Origin: Kuschelorhynchus macadamiae | Taxonomy: Eukaryota; Arthropoda; Insecta; Coleoptera; Curculionidae | NCBI GenBank assembly: GCA_030620095.1 | Contig: JAUTXW010004489.1 | Coordinates: forward strand, 733,602-797,601 | Length of the DNA: 64,000 nucleotides | Direction of reading: 5' to 3' | Shown here: piece after piece, positions 1 to 10,489 of the stretch | Position numbering within the stretch: position 1 is the first letter of the stretch | Layout of the letters: every line of letters starts with the position of its first letter | Notes under the pieces: generated by a model | The model's input: only the letters and a program-made list of their open reading frames with translations | What the model was told of the DNA's origin: nothing | Databases searched by the model: none | Program-made: the position numbers and the translations under genes

Positions 1-53
1 TTAAAGTCGGAATTTAACAAAATTCTGAGTTTAAAGTCAAAATTTAGTTATTG
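1..53 (-). repeat. Inverted copy of the 30-bp foldback repeat
   Basis: This stretch is the reverse complement of the units found at 884-1243: the same spacer appears as GTTTAAAG instead of CTTTAAAC, flanked by the same AAATTCTGA/TCAGAATTT arms. The array is cut by the window start, so its full length is unknown. Together with the right-hand array it looks like the tandem-repeat inverted terminus of a foldback-type element. Confidence 0.6.
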
Positions 54-379
54 TATAACAGACTGGAACCAAAAAAACAAGTTTAATATTCTTGTTTGAA
101 TAATGACAAATGCGCTATGAATTGTTCCACCAAACTACAGATAGTTAAACAATTACAAAAGGGGGGGAGAGTACAAAATAAAAGTTTCCTATTTTGATTT
201 TTGAGTGTTAAATAAGTCCCTGACAAATTAAACATATGTTTAATTAGTTCATTTTATATATTTTTATTTATTTCTACTGCTGAAAAAAAGCCAAAATTAA
301 TACAAGAAAACATATACATTAAAAGGTTCACAAAATAAAAAAGGTAATACAAAACGATAAATAAGTCTTAAGAAACGGT

Positions 380-562
380 TCATATATCTTTCAACGATGT
401 AAGGGTATCTCGCGAAACATACTGACAGATCTCCTCCTCTGTTTCAGGGTGATTCAAGTTGAGTGTCCTATTAGAAATATCTGGAGAACCAACGAATAGG
501 ATGTTTTGAGAATTTGGTTTTGACCATAGATGAACATAATATACTCTCGTTATACATTTTTT
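380..562 (-). other. Short open reading stretch, unknown
   Basis: About 60 codons are open on the minus strand and end at a TGA at 380-382. No ATG is obvious at the 5' end, so it would be a terminal exon or a remnant. Composition looks protein-like (an acidic ETEEEICQYV segment near the C-terminus). I do not recognise a family. It lies inside the candidate foldback element and could be the end of a protein it once carried, or chance. Confidence 0.22.
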
Positions 563-883
563 TTAAATTGCGCGGTGTTGCCGCTTCTACCTCAAATCGG
601 AGGCATCATCCGTTTTTTAAATGAAATGCTCTATATTTTATTAAATTTTTATATTTTTCTAAAAAATCCAAGCACTTATTGAGTTACTTGTCTCACGCCT
701 AAATTTAACTGTTTTCGAGAAAATGGCGCTTGTACAATGACAATTTTAACCCTTTGAAGCTCGGTAAATCTCAAACGAGTTTACTTGCAACGAAATGGAT
801 TTCACTTATCTGTCTTAATATTTAATTATCTATCTCCTGACACCAATTTCAGGTTTGGCTGGAGACATCAAAAATGCATTTCG

Positions 884-1243
884 TTAAATTCTGACTTTAA
901 ACTTAGAATTTAGTTAAATTCTGACTTTAAACTCTGAATTTAGTTAATTTCTGACTTTAAACTAATAATTTAGTTAAATTTCGACTTTAAACTCAGAATT
1001 TTGTTAATTCTGACTTTAAACTCTGAATTTTGTTAAATTTTGAGTTTAAATGCAGAATCTAGTTAAATTCGGACTTTAAACTCAGAATTTAGTTAATTTC
1101 TGACTTTAAACTAAGAATTTAGTTAAATTTCGACTTTAAACTCAGAATTTCGTTAGATTCTGACTTTAAACTCAGAATTTTGTTAAATTCTGACTTTAAA
1201 CTCAGAATTTTGTTAAATTCCGACTTCAAGGTCAGAATTTAAA
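884..1243 (+). repeat. Tandem array of 30-bp hairpin units
   Basis: About twelve 30-bp units repeat the pattern AAATTCTGA-CTTTAAAC-TCAGAATTT followed by a short GTT linker. The two 9-bp arms are exact reverse complements in the best units, so each unit can fold into its own hairpin. A higher-order period of about 150 bp (five units) is visible: variants near 921-1010 recur near 1081-1160. Confidence 0.8.
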
Positions 1244-1286
1244 AATAAAAAAAATTGTGGCCCTTATACGCTTCCGTATTAATAGT

Positions 1287-2761
1287 TTAGAAAATTCTAT
1301 TATTTTCTTCAATATCTAAAGTATTAGAGTTTGCATTTAATTGTTTTTTCTTAGACTTTTTTACAAGTTTTTTGTATATGAAAAATATAATTATTATTGA
1401 AATGAATATGTAAAGTAAAATTTACCAAAAACTGGTCTTCTTTACATAAATCGTTGTGGTCATTTCTTCTAGGGCTTTCTTCTGGTTTTCCAATTTGGCT
1501 TCGATTTCTTTAGTAGTTTTTAGGTTAACATAATTTGAGTCCATACTAGGAGGGCTGTAGAATGAATCTCGGTTTTCCTTAATTAGGCTTAAATTAAGGG
1601 TAGGTAGATTAATTCCATTAAATGTTAATTGGCGTGATTTATATGTTTCAAGCCTAATTGACTTTATCCGTACTTTACATCCTGGGGATGACTCAAGAAG
1701 ATAGGAACGATATAGGGGTATGTTATCTTCGGATTTTTGACAATTTATGACGGCAATTACTTGTATTGGTACTGTTATCAGCCATTTGTAGTCGATTATT
1801 TTTGTTGTCTGGATCTCGTGCAGTTGAGTTTCGAATGGGTTGCAAAACATAATATTTGGGTGATGTTTGATAAGTTGAACAGCGCAGGAAGGGCTGTCTT
1901 CGACACGGTGGTGTGGGCTTCTTTACACAAATATTTCTGTGGTTGGATTTCGTGACATCTTTGGTAGGGTTTATAAGGAATATTTACAAGAAATGATCGA
2001 GTATTGGGAATTGGTAAAGGAAATAACTTAAAATATTGATATATCTCCGATTCCACAAGAGGAAGTTCAAATATAAATACAATATTAAAGCTTTTTAAGA
2101 AACTTTTAATTTCTATATTTTTTTCGAAATTGAGTATATTTTTATAAGTTACTTCTAAAGGGAGTTTATCTGAACCTAAATGATTGTGTAAGTTCTTTAT
2201 TTCTATAAATAGTTCATTTGGGTCTATTATTGAGTTATAAAGTACATTAATTTTTGCAAAAGTGATACCTATTTCAATCTTATTCAGAATATTGTAGATT
2301 GATTGATAAATTGTTGTTATTTGATTGATTATTGTATATATTAAATAAAATTCGTGATTGCTTATTTGTCTCATTTGAACTTTGTTAATTATATTTTCTA
2401 TTTGTAGAATGCGTGATTTTAGTACCATTTGGTTATATGTGATATTAGATATAATTGTTTGAAATTTATTAATAGTAGATTCTAGAAGTGTAATTTGATT
2501 GATAGCGTCAATTTTCAATTTATTTTGATTTTCTTGTAATTTCGTGATTTTGGCATCAATTTGCTCTGCGTCGTTTTGGTCTAAGTTTCCGGTTATACTT
2601 TTTATGAATGAACCTAAGGGGTTAAAAAGACCTCTTTTACTACGACAATTTTCTTGACTTGGGACAATTTGTTCTAATAAAGTTTCTATTCTTTTTTCAA
2701 GTGTATATAATGTATTAAAAGAATTAAAATATTCCTTATGATATTCGCTGTTATTTTGAAT

Positions 2762-2829
<68 letters not shown>

Positions 2830-2932
2830 ATTTTTCTTGCTTTTGAATATTTTGAAATTGGTTAATTAAAGGGGTTAGGTTAATATTTTGAACAAATGTC
2901 CAGTGATTGGATTTAAGTTTAGCGGTTCCCAT
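1287..2932 (-). pseudogene. env: Errantivirus env (baculovirus F-like, broken)
   Basis: The frame from the ATG at 2932 gives 378 residues. It contains a furin-type site RSKR (2633-2644) followed by a GLFNPLGSFIKS fusion-peptide-like segment and a long heptad-rich region, as in insect errantivirus Env and baculovirus F proteins. A frameshift near 1850-1865 shifts coding sense to the frame covering 1850-1422. That frame stops at 1419-1421 just before a 16-codon hydrophobic membrane segment (about 1371-1418) and a lysine-rich cytoplasmic tail ending at 1287-1289. A (TA)n tract expands the surface-subunit part. In the family Env mediates membrane fusion; this copy is not functional as it stands. 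Confidence 0.82.
2765..2828. repeat. (TA)n microsatellite inside env
   Basis: About 32 TA dinucleotides sit inside the env frame near its N-terminus and are read as an alternating Tyr-Ile run without breaking the frame. It lies upstream of the cleavage site, in the surface-subunit part. Most likely a post-insertion microsatellite expansion. Confidence 0.95.
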
Positions 2933-2976
2933 TTTGAATGGTAGTATTCCTGGATGTTTATTTAAATCGTGGAATT

Positions 2977-4497
2977 TTACGTAGCCGCCGACGATGGTCC
3001 AGCATCTGGAACAAGGGGTATTATTTTAGTTTCGTTAACATGTATAATTTCTTTGTATTTCTTATTTTTGGGATTTTCTATTTGTATTTTATTATTTTCT
3101 AATATAGCCGTTAATATGAATGGACCTAAATATTTCTTTTTTATTTTTCCAGATCGATTATCTGATTTTTTATAAATTTGTGAACCTATTATTAAATTAG
3201 TCAATTAGTTGTTTGCCCTATCTATAATTTTTTGTTTTAGTTCTCGTGATTCCTTTGTAATTTTGTCGTACAAAATGTGTGTGTTATTTTTATGATTATT
3301 GACATACTCGCTATATATATGAGCGGGTATTAAATCCATAGGATCTCTAGAGTCTGTGTGTCCGAAGACAAGTTCGTATAGGGTAAAATTCGTACTACAA
3401 TGATGGATCGTGTTATTATAGGCAATAATTGCGTACGGCATAAGTTTGGTAACTTCTGCATTGGGGTCCGATTCTCGAAGTAATCGAATATGTTCGATTA
3501 ATGTGGAATGTAGCCTTTCGACAGGAGAATTTGATTCATGGTGGTAGGGGGTAGTGAAGTGTATTTTAATATAATGAATATTTAATAAGCCTTTAACGAC
3601 TTCGTTCTGAAATTCAGATCCGTTGTCTGAAACTATTTGTTTTGGGATACGTAAAAAAGAGAAGAAATTAATTAACTGTTCACAGCGCGACACTGCATTT
3701 CCAGTATAAGGCAAGGCTTGTGCGTATTTAGAGAATTTATCTATAATAATTAGGAATTTTTGTTTACCTATGATGCAAGTGTCGATATGAACAATTTCGA
3801 AAGGTTTGCTTGGCGTTTCGGTTAATATCAAAGGTTGATCTGGGGGTTTTCGATTATATTTTGTTCTTTGGCAGATTTCACAATTATTGATGTATTTTGT
3901 TACATCTGCCTGTGATTTCCAATAATAATTTGCTTTTAAAAATTTGCAAGTTTCTTCGATTTCCCTATGATTTGTTTTACCTTCATGACGATATTTAATT
4001 AGTAATTCTCGTTCGTCAGGTTGAGAATTATTTATTAATTTTGAACATTCTATAAATTTTAAATTTTTAAATTGTTTATTCATTGTTTGTTAAAAATAGG
4101 TTCTTAGTTCTTTGGAAAAGAAATAAACGTATGTTGTTTTATTTGTTAAATATTCTTTCAAAAAGTTAGTAATTACTGTAATATTAGTGGGTAATGTTGC
4201 GTGAATAATTTGATGTCCTTCGAAATTTTCACGTTTGGTTTTAACATATTTGTCATAAGGTGCTTTTTTAATAATAAGTTGATGAGCTTTATTATTAATA
4301 ATTTCATCTAATATAGTCATATTGGAATGATTTTCGTTAGCATTTGTACTATGTATTGTTTCCATAACGGGTGGTTTTATTGGAATATTAGAATGGGTTA
4401 GTTGTGTTATAGGTGGAGTTATTAGAATGTCAGAAATAATATTAATTTTGGGTGTTGTTTCAGGTTCGTGTTCTCGTCTTTCTATTGTTTGTGACAC
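2977..4497 (-). pseudogene. pol: Errantivirus integrase with GPF module
   Basis: The segment starts with the RNase H-integrase linker (4497-4090), stops at TAA 4090-4092, and continues in the same frame as a 292-residue integrase (4083-3205). The N-terminal HHCC finger is complete (two His, then CEIC). The catalytic core shows D in HIDTC, DNGSEF (3610-3627) and E in SPVERLHS, so the DDE triad is intact. After TAA at 3205-3207 the frame goes on into the C-terminal module with KYLGPF, the GPY/F motif, ending at 2977. It would insert element cDNA; only two stops interrupt it. Confidence 0.85.
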
Positions 4498-5017
4498 TAC
4501 TTCAGAGTCAAGGATATCTGAGTTAAATTGGTTGTTTAGGAATTGCGTTACGTCGGTGTCTATATCGCCTGGGGTATTTTATTAATAATTCTGATTCGAT
4601 TGCGTTTAATTGAATTCGGCTCAGAGCGCCAGCGTTAGTGTTTTGTTTCCCTTTTTTGTAGACTATTTCATAATCATACTCTAATTTCGAATTTGGTTCT
4701 TTGAGGTTAAGTAACCACACTAATGGGCGATGGTCAGTATATATTTTAAATTTTTTGCCATAAAGGTAAGGTCTAAAATATTTACATGCCCAAACGATTC
4801 CTTAAAGTTTTTTTTCAATCGTTGAGTGTTTTTGTTCTGTTTCATTTAGAGTGAGCGACGATAATGCTACAGGGTTGTCATTTGGCGGGGCGCCTTAAGA
4901 GAGAACGGCACCTAGGGCTACATTTGAGGCGTCTGTCGTAAGGACAAAGGGTTTTTCAAAATCAGGATATTTTAGTATTGGAGCATTAATAAGCAATTCT
5001 TTTAAACGGTTATAGGA
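4498..5017 (-). pseudogene. pol: Errantivirus RNase H region (heavily broken)
   Basis: Below the stop at 5018 the same frame continues with a TTDAS motif typical of Ty3/gypsy RNase H, then stops again at 4895-4897 and 4802-4804. A 4720-4523 segment carries the [12 protein letters not shown] and GALSRI landmarks that end the RNase H region. A one-base frameshift near 4570-4580 moves the coding sense into the frame used by the next segment. This is the most damaged part of pol. Confidence 0.75.
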
Positions 5018-6755
5018 TTAAATAAAGGCTGATGAGTGTTCAACTTTCGCTCCTTTTTTGAGGCATAGTGTAAGGGGTTTTGTGATTTTTGCGAAGTCTT
5101 TGATGAATCTACGATAATATCCGGCTAGTCCTAAAAATGACTTAATGTCTTTTTGGGTTTTTGGTATGGGGAAATTTTTAACTGCGGTTACTTTATCAGG
5201 ATTAGGTTTTACACCTTGGCTTGTAGTTTTGTTACCTAAATAAGCAACTTCTTTGTGTAAAAATTCTGATTTGTCTAGCTGCACTTTTAAATTGGTTTCT
5301 CTAAGTCTATCAAAAACGGATTTTAATCTATCGATGTGCTCTTGAAGTGAAGTAGAGAAGATTATTATGTCATCAAGATATGCAGAACAGATTTCATTTT
5401 GAAATCCCCGAAGGACGTTGTTCATGACTCGCTGAAATGTAGAGGGCGCATTTTTTAAGCCAAAAGGTATGCGTCTAAATTCATAATGACCAGTATCGGT
5501 TGAGAAGGCTGTTTTAGGTATATCATTCGGTTCCATTTCTATTTGATGAAATCCGGTTGCGAGATCGAATGTGCTGAAATATTGGGATTTTTCGAGTTTA
5601 TCGAGAATATCCGATATATTTGGTAAAGGAAATTTATCATCAATACTGCGCTCATTGATTTTACGGAAATTGCAAACGATACGCCCTTTACGTTTACCGG
5701 ACGCGTCCATCTTTTTTGGGACAATCCAAATTGGATTACTCCACGGTGACGTTGAGTTTTGAATGATACCGTTCTCTAACATTTTGTTAATTTGGGTTTT
5801 AACCTCTTTTTTATGAATTTCGGGATATCGATAAGTTTTTGTATATATAGGTGTGTCATCGGTTAGGTTTATTTTATGTTTAATTTGATTAGTAAATGTA
5901 AGTGGGATGCCCTCACAATAAAATATATCACGATGTTCATAACACAAGTTTCAAATAGCTCTGTATTCCTCCTGATTACAATGTGACAGTCTTAAATTTT
6001 TTAAGTTTTGTTTTTGTGTATTATCCATATATTCATTTATTTCTGTATCGGTTTCCATTTTTTCTATGAAGTTGTTTTCTACTTCATTTATGGTTTCGAT
6101 ATCTATGGGATTAAATATTTTTATTTTAACTGGGTTTTCGCGACTATGCGTAATTATAGTTGTTGCGTAAGAGTCAATGACTTGTACTAAAGCTTGTGGC
6201 ATCTCTGCGCAACCAAGATCTGTGTATTTTAAAATACTTAAACCATTTGATTGATTTCCAGGCAGTTTGATTCTTTGACATGTGCGTGGGGGAATTATTA
6301 TTTCGATAGTTTCAAAATTATGTAAGTTTGATATATTATTTTGATAATATAAAGGCAGGGTTACAAATTGAGTATCTAAAGAACAATGTTTTAAATTTAT
6401 ATTCGCTCCAATATGTGTTAGAAAATCAATTCTTAAAATTTCGTCAAATTTAGGTGAAAAATCAAAAAGATAAAACTTATGATTACCTGCATGATTAAAA
6501 CAAGGAAATATTGGTATATTAATTACTTCATTGTGAATGGACGTAGCGTGGGCTGTCCTTATTGAGAAAGGTTCCGAAAAAATGAAATTTGAATAAATTT
6601 TGTATGCTAAATTAGGCTTTATAAAACTTTTGTCACTACCTGTATCAATTAAAAATTTTGCTTTGATTTCGGGTATGAAAATTACTGGTAAATCTAAATT
6701 TGTGTAATTATTTAAAAGTATTATGTTTGGTTGTTGGATATTTGGTTCTCCTGAA
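5018..6755 (-). pseudogene. pol: Errantivirus pol, protease and reverse transcriptase part
   Basis: The -1 frame opens near 6755 and reads through an aspartic protease with active site DTGS (codons at 6635-6646, context FLIDTGSDKSF). It continues to an in-frame TGA at 5951-5953 and then runs open through the RT to TAA at 5018-5020. RT landmarks in order: a PWSNPIWIVPKK stretch, a FDLATGFHQIEM stretch, the catalytic YLDD (5369-5380) and SFLGLAGYYRRFIKDF. Protease and RT catalytic residues are intact; only the stops break the polyprotein. Pol would process Gag-Pol and copy element RNA in the particle. Confidence 0.85.
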
Positions 6756-7889
6756 AATTTTCTTCATTAAAATCAATTTGATTTTCATAAGGGTTATTTT
6801 CTAGACAAGAAAATTCGGTATTTGCGTCATTATACGAATATTGCGAATTATCGGTGTATTCCGGGTAATAATATTGAAATTCGATTCGATTGATTGATTA
6901 TATAGTTCTTCTACAACAATATTACGTTGTGAAGAATGTGGTTGTTGGTTTCCTCTAAGGATTGTGTTCCCTGAAGAAGTATCCATCGGCTCAGGCTTTT
7001 GTTGGCGTGATATTCCAGAAGAAGTTGGGCGTTGATTTTAGGAGTTAAAAGATGGTCTTGGGGTAAAAGTAAAATTATTTGCGAGTTGCCTAAATTGTCC
7101 AAAGCCCATAAATTGATTATTTCCATTATTAGGGATTTTGGGGATTGGTTGTCTATAAGAAGGCATAAAATTTGAAAATTTGCTGAACGCGTAATTCGAA
7201 AATATTGGTCTCACATTAGCAGGATAATGTGCTTGTGTAGGCAAATTTATTTTTGGTTTTTGTGAATTAAAATTTGGGTTTTTTGGTAATGTGTTACTAT
7301 GGTTCTTATAATATATAAAATTTTCTTCTTCCAAGGCATAGCTCATTGTCTCTTCTAAAGTAACTGGATTTTTTAATCTAACCACAAGTTGCGTATGGTA
7401 GTTTAGACCGTTTATGAAGGTTTTTAATACTAAATTTCCGTATTCATTAATTTTTAAAAGTTTTAAAGCTTGCGTTTCATTGCTTAAATTTACTTTAGAA
7501 AATAACAAACTGCGAGCGTCTTGTAAACTCAGACCAAATAGTTGCGGTGTTTCATTTTTTTCTGGTTTGGACGTTATTATATCTTGAATAATACAATCAA
7601 TCGATGTATGGTCTGAAAAAGTCGAAATTGTTGCAGCTTTTACTGCGGGCCATGTATTTAATTTTATTCTAGAACAAATAATATCGGCTGCCCTACCTAC
7701 AAGTTTACTTAAAATAGTATTGTGTAAACATACATTTATAGGTGCATTATTGTCAGTTTTATTTCTAGGATTATTATAAAAATTATCACAAGCATTAATA
7801 AATCTGTTTATTTGTTTTGGATTCCCATCGAATAAGGGAATATTGTCTGCCTGATATCTGACTAATTGTAAATTAGTTTCAGCAGTCAT
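6721..7889 (-). pseudogene. gag: Errantivirus gag (broken)
   Basis: The ATG at 7889 opens a 283-residue frame whose N-terminus (NIPLFDGNPKQINRFI around residues 16-31) is typical of errantivirus Gag: a capsid-like protein without zinc knuckles. The frame hits TAA at 7038-7040. The same frame then continues with a KPEPMD-containing tail typical of this family, and an indel near 6870-6885 moves the coding sense to another frame, which ends at TAA 6721-6723. So there is one nonsense and at least one frameshift. The 3' end overlaps pol in the -1 frame. Particle assembly is the expected role; this copy cannot make the full protein. Confidence 0.8.
6754..6760 (-). promoter_or_regulatory. Candidate -1 frameshift heptamer between gag and pol
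   Basis: In the gag frame the minus strand reads A AAT TTT, which fits the X XXY YYZ slippery pattern. It lies just before the gag stop, exactly where the pol frame opens in the -1 register. A downstream stimulatory structure was not examined. Confidence 0.5.
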
Positions 7890-8309
7890 TATTTTACTTA
7901 TTTGAATTAAATTAGGAAAAGGTGTTAGATTTTCTTCACAATTTAAATTTCCAAAAGCTGATGTTAAATCTTCCAGTTTGCGAAATTACAAGAGACGTAA
8001 ACATCAATATTTTAGATAGGATAAAAATAAAATGAAATAAGGAAAATTGAAAGAAAGCACTTACAGCAATGTACTGAAGATAATTCCAATTCTCATTCTT
8101 CAACTAGGGTCCAATAGGAGAGGCTATGAGGGTGGGACGATGTGTGTTCCCAAACTTGCACCAATAGGACGCTGGACGATGCTGTTCCAAATCCCTGGTA
8201 AATTTTGAGTTTCTTGGTACACCCTGAAGATTTTTTGATTGTCCGATTTTTGCCACGAATCGTTAAAACGAAATCAGAAAATACGCACGATGCGCGACTG
8301 TTGGCAATA
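7890..8309 (-). other. Errantivirus 5' leader
   Basis: About 420 bp lie between the PBS and the gag ATG at 7889. No gene is visible. In related elements this leader carries packaging signals and the splice donor for env mRNA; I could not assign either confidently here. Confidence 0.4.
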
Positions 8310-8327
8310 ATCCTACCGACTGCGCCA
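8310..8327 (-). other. Primer-binding site, tRNA-Ser
   Basis: The plus strand reads ATCCTACCGACTGCGCCA, which matches the 3' end of insect tRNA-Ser including the added CCA. On the minus strand it is the PBS that follows the LTR directly, as in the 17.6/297 group of errantiviruses. This fixes the LTR edge and the element orientation. Confidence 0.85.
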
Positions 8328-8527
8328 GTTAACATTTCGAAACACGAGAAATTATTTTTAAAAAATCAATTTTATTTCATAAGCGTACAAAGACAACTGA
8401 CTACAAAATGCATTTTAGTTATATTTATAAGTTCAGTAATGCTTATGTTGCATGAGAACGAAAAGATAAAAGTCTAAGAATTGCAAGTGCATAAATGCAG
8501 AATTGCATTTCTCACGAGAACGTAACT
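8327..8527 (-). repeat. 5' LTR of the errantivirus (inferred boundaries)
   Basis: On the minus strand this 201-bp block begins AGTTACG and ends GTTAACT, the AGTTA...TAACT ends typical of gypsy-group LTRs, and its last T is shared with the PBS. Internal signals are in the right order: a TATA-like TTATAAATAT at 8421-8430, an arthropod initiator TCAGTT at 8395-8400 about 25 nt downstream, and an AATAAA signal at 8371-8376. The outer end is inferred from the terminal motif because no second LTR is available for comparison. Confidence 0.6.
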
Positions 8528-9267
8528 GTAAATGTTTTTTTTCATAGGTCCTCGTGTTTGTTTTGAAGGTACTTAGCTTACACTTTCTTAACAATAGAAT
8601 GCCACTTGTCATATCTTTTATTTAGATATACATAATACCTACACATTTTTTTAAGAATGCTTTGCACTAATAGAAAATTTGTTATATCTTTTTATTTAAA
8701 TATACTTAATAGTTACCTGAATGGTTAAATTTTTGAACCTAAGGATTAAAGTTATTTTATAAAAGATTTATCCTTATACTACCTATTTGGCCCTTAACTT
8801 AGTTACATTTAAACAGTATTGCAGGGGAAATTCTTAACTTTCTAATTTGTTTTCCTAAAAAGCAACAAAAGGTAAACATACTGGCTCATAAGACATATGT
8901 TTGTTTTCTAAATAATTACTTTGGGTGATATTACATTTATACAGGGTGAAAGAATAGGTCTTATGTGGACATGTTTTAATTTTAAGTATATTTGAAAAAA
9001 AAACAAATTGGAGAAAAATACTTTTTTTATTATCGAGAATACAAAATATAAAAATAAATCTGAATTGTTGACAAAAAAGCCCACTAAAATAAAAACTCTT
9101 CAGTTCAGAAATAACTGCGTTGCACTGCACACAAAAAGCTTTCTCAGTATCACAATTGTCTTTTAAAATCTTAATTTTTCTTTTACTTAATCTTAATTAT
9201 TTTTATAACGATTTGCACTAACTGACTTTCTACGAGCCAGACTCCTATATAGGTCAATTTTTTCCTT
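8528..9267. other. Non-coding, AT-rich
   Basis: No gene recognised. A diverged tandem pair with the core ATATCTTTTATTTAGATATA lies at about 8585-8720. A TACAGGGTG-type sequence at about 8938, often seen at the ends of small insect transposons, has no visible partner. Confidence 0.4.
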
Positions 9268-9584
9268 TCAGAATACTGCATTTGTCTTAAGTTTTCTGGT
9301 ACTATCTTTCCTTGTCTTTTCCCACATATCTGGAACAAAATGAATCTACAAAAAAGAAAAATTTAGCAAAATACATTCTGCAAAAAGCTATGGTTTTCAT
9401 AAAATTAAGTTAAACTAAATTGCCACGTTTCATACCTCAAATAATTGTGCTGTGTCTATACGAATCCGTTTATCCCATTTTCTATAACCCATTCCTTTTT
9501 ACAACTAGGATTCTTAGGAAAAACCTTCATATAGAAGCCTTTTTTGGCAGAATTTGAACATCCTACTGCAGCACAGCCTGGCAT
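9268..9584 (-). pseudogene. THAP-domain remnant, two exon-like pieces
   Basis: Minus-strand piece 9584-9436 starts MPGCAAVGCSNS and reaches FPKNPSCKKEW in one frame, then GYRKWDKRIRI in another, so an indel lies between. Piece 9345-9268 follows an AG acceptor and reads IHFVPDMWEKT then KLKTNAVF before TGA. This matches the THAP zinc-finger plan (CxxxxC at the N-terminus, tryptophan in the middle, HFxP, then KLKxxAVP). The second cysteine of the C2CH set is not visible at the junction. THAP domains bind DNA and occur in P-element-like transposases and host factors; no transposase follows here. Confidence 0.5.
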
Positions 9585-10489
9585 ATTATACTTTTATAAT
9601 GATCTAAAAAAATATATACTTATGAAAAATAGTAGGTAATATTGTGAAACTTAACCATCCGCTTGAAATCCTCGTAAACATATTGATTTAAACGGCTCCA
9701 GACCAGAACGCACTACAAGGACATTTCGGTTTATGAAAAAATTAAATTAATTGCTTGCTAACTTATCAATTTTTATGTTCTTGACTATAATAGAATGGTT
9801 AAGTTCAAATATAAACTTTTAATAATAAAAAATGCTTTATTTGCAAAAAATAAACATTAATTATCCCAAAATTTCAAGCTACATAACATAACCCAAGAAG
9901 ATATTGCTCTTCTTGAAGAAACTAAGAATTGCAAAGAATATTTATATAGTATTTGCAGCGTACATTACTATATTTTATAAATCAATTTAAGTCTATTGTA
10001 TATAGGGTTACCAGATTAAGGATGTGAGAAGATAAGTTTTTTTTTAATGTTATATAGTTTTCGACATAATAATAATTTGTTGAAACTTTAAGACAGATGT
10101 TAAAACACCTCTAAATACGCTATAGCCTACGCTATACTAATTCACATTTTAAAAACAACTAAATACATTTCCTTACTAATTGTGTATGTGTTTTGGGAGC
10201 CCCTGGCAACAAAAGTGAATTTATGGAATTACAGACAAAGTAGCGGTCGAACGATCGATACACGAAGTAAGTGAGAACGTTCACGATTCGAGATCGCAAT
10301 TTTAATCCCGGATTTTCGAAACTGTAAACTGATTTCGAGATTCCGATACTGAAAACCTTAATTGCAGGAATTATTTTTTTCATTCAATATCTTTTAATTG
10401 TTTTGCCTAAAAATATTCAAATTTGTTATGTGGGCCTCATATTACCTACTTATAATGTAAAAAAGTCTAATAATGTTTTTATTTCCCTC
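9585..10489. other. Non-coding, nothing recognised
   Basis: AT-rich sequence without a convincing open reading frame, RNA gene or repeat structure by eye. Confidence 0.4.

Larger units (their letters stand above)
1..1250. mobile_element. Candidate foldback-like element with tandem-repeat inverted ends
   Basis: Two arrays of the same 30-bp repeat lie in opposite orientation around about 830 bp of unique sequence. That is the architecture of foldback elements, whose long inverted ends are made of short tandem repeats. The left end lies outside the window, so target duplications cannot be checked. The right end sits about 40 bp beyond the decayed env stop of the errantivirus, where the errantivirus 3' LTR would be expected, so it may have inserted into that region. 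The unique interior holds only a short open stretch (380-562, minus). Confidence 0.4.
1287..8527 (-). mobile_element. Errantivirus-type Ty3/gypsy element (decayed endogenous insect retrovirus)
   Basis: Reading the minus strand from 8527: LTR, primer-binding site complementary to tRNA-Ser, gag, pol (protease, RT, RNase H, integrase with a GPF module) and env with a furin-type cleavage site. This is the order and content of insect errantiviruses of the 17.6/297/TED type. All three genes carry stops or frameshifts, so this copy cannot encode complete products. Below the env stop I found no second LTR; the sequence runs into the 30-bp repeat array instead, so the 3' end is either deleted or displaced left of the window by a foldback insertion. 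Confidence 0.88.

Noticed and set aside
158..178. Purine run AAAAGGGGGGGAGAG on the plus strand, like a polypurine tract
   Set aside because: It is on the opposite strand to the errantivirus, no LTR begins after it, and no plus-strand retroelement is visible.
1737..1955. Plus-strand frame of 72 codons
   Set aside because: Antisense shadow of the env region; no independent support.
10159..10383. Minus-strand frame of 74 codons, considered as a small gene or tRNA-derived SINE
   Set aside because: No recognised similarity, no convincing A and B boxes, no splice or promoter evidence.
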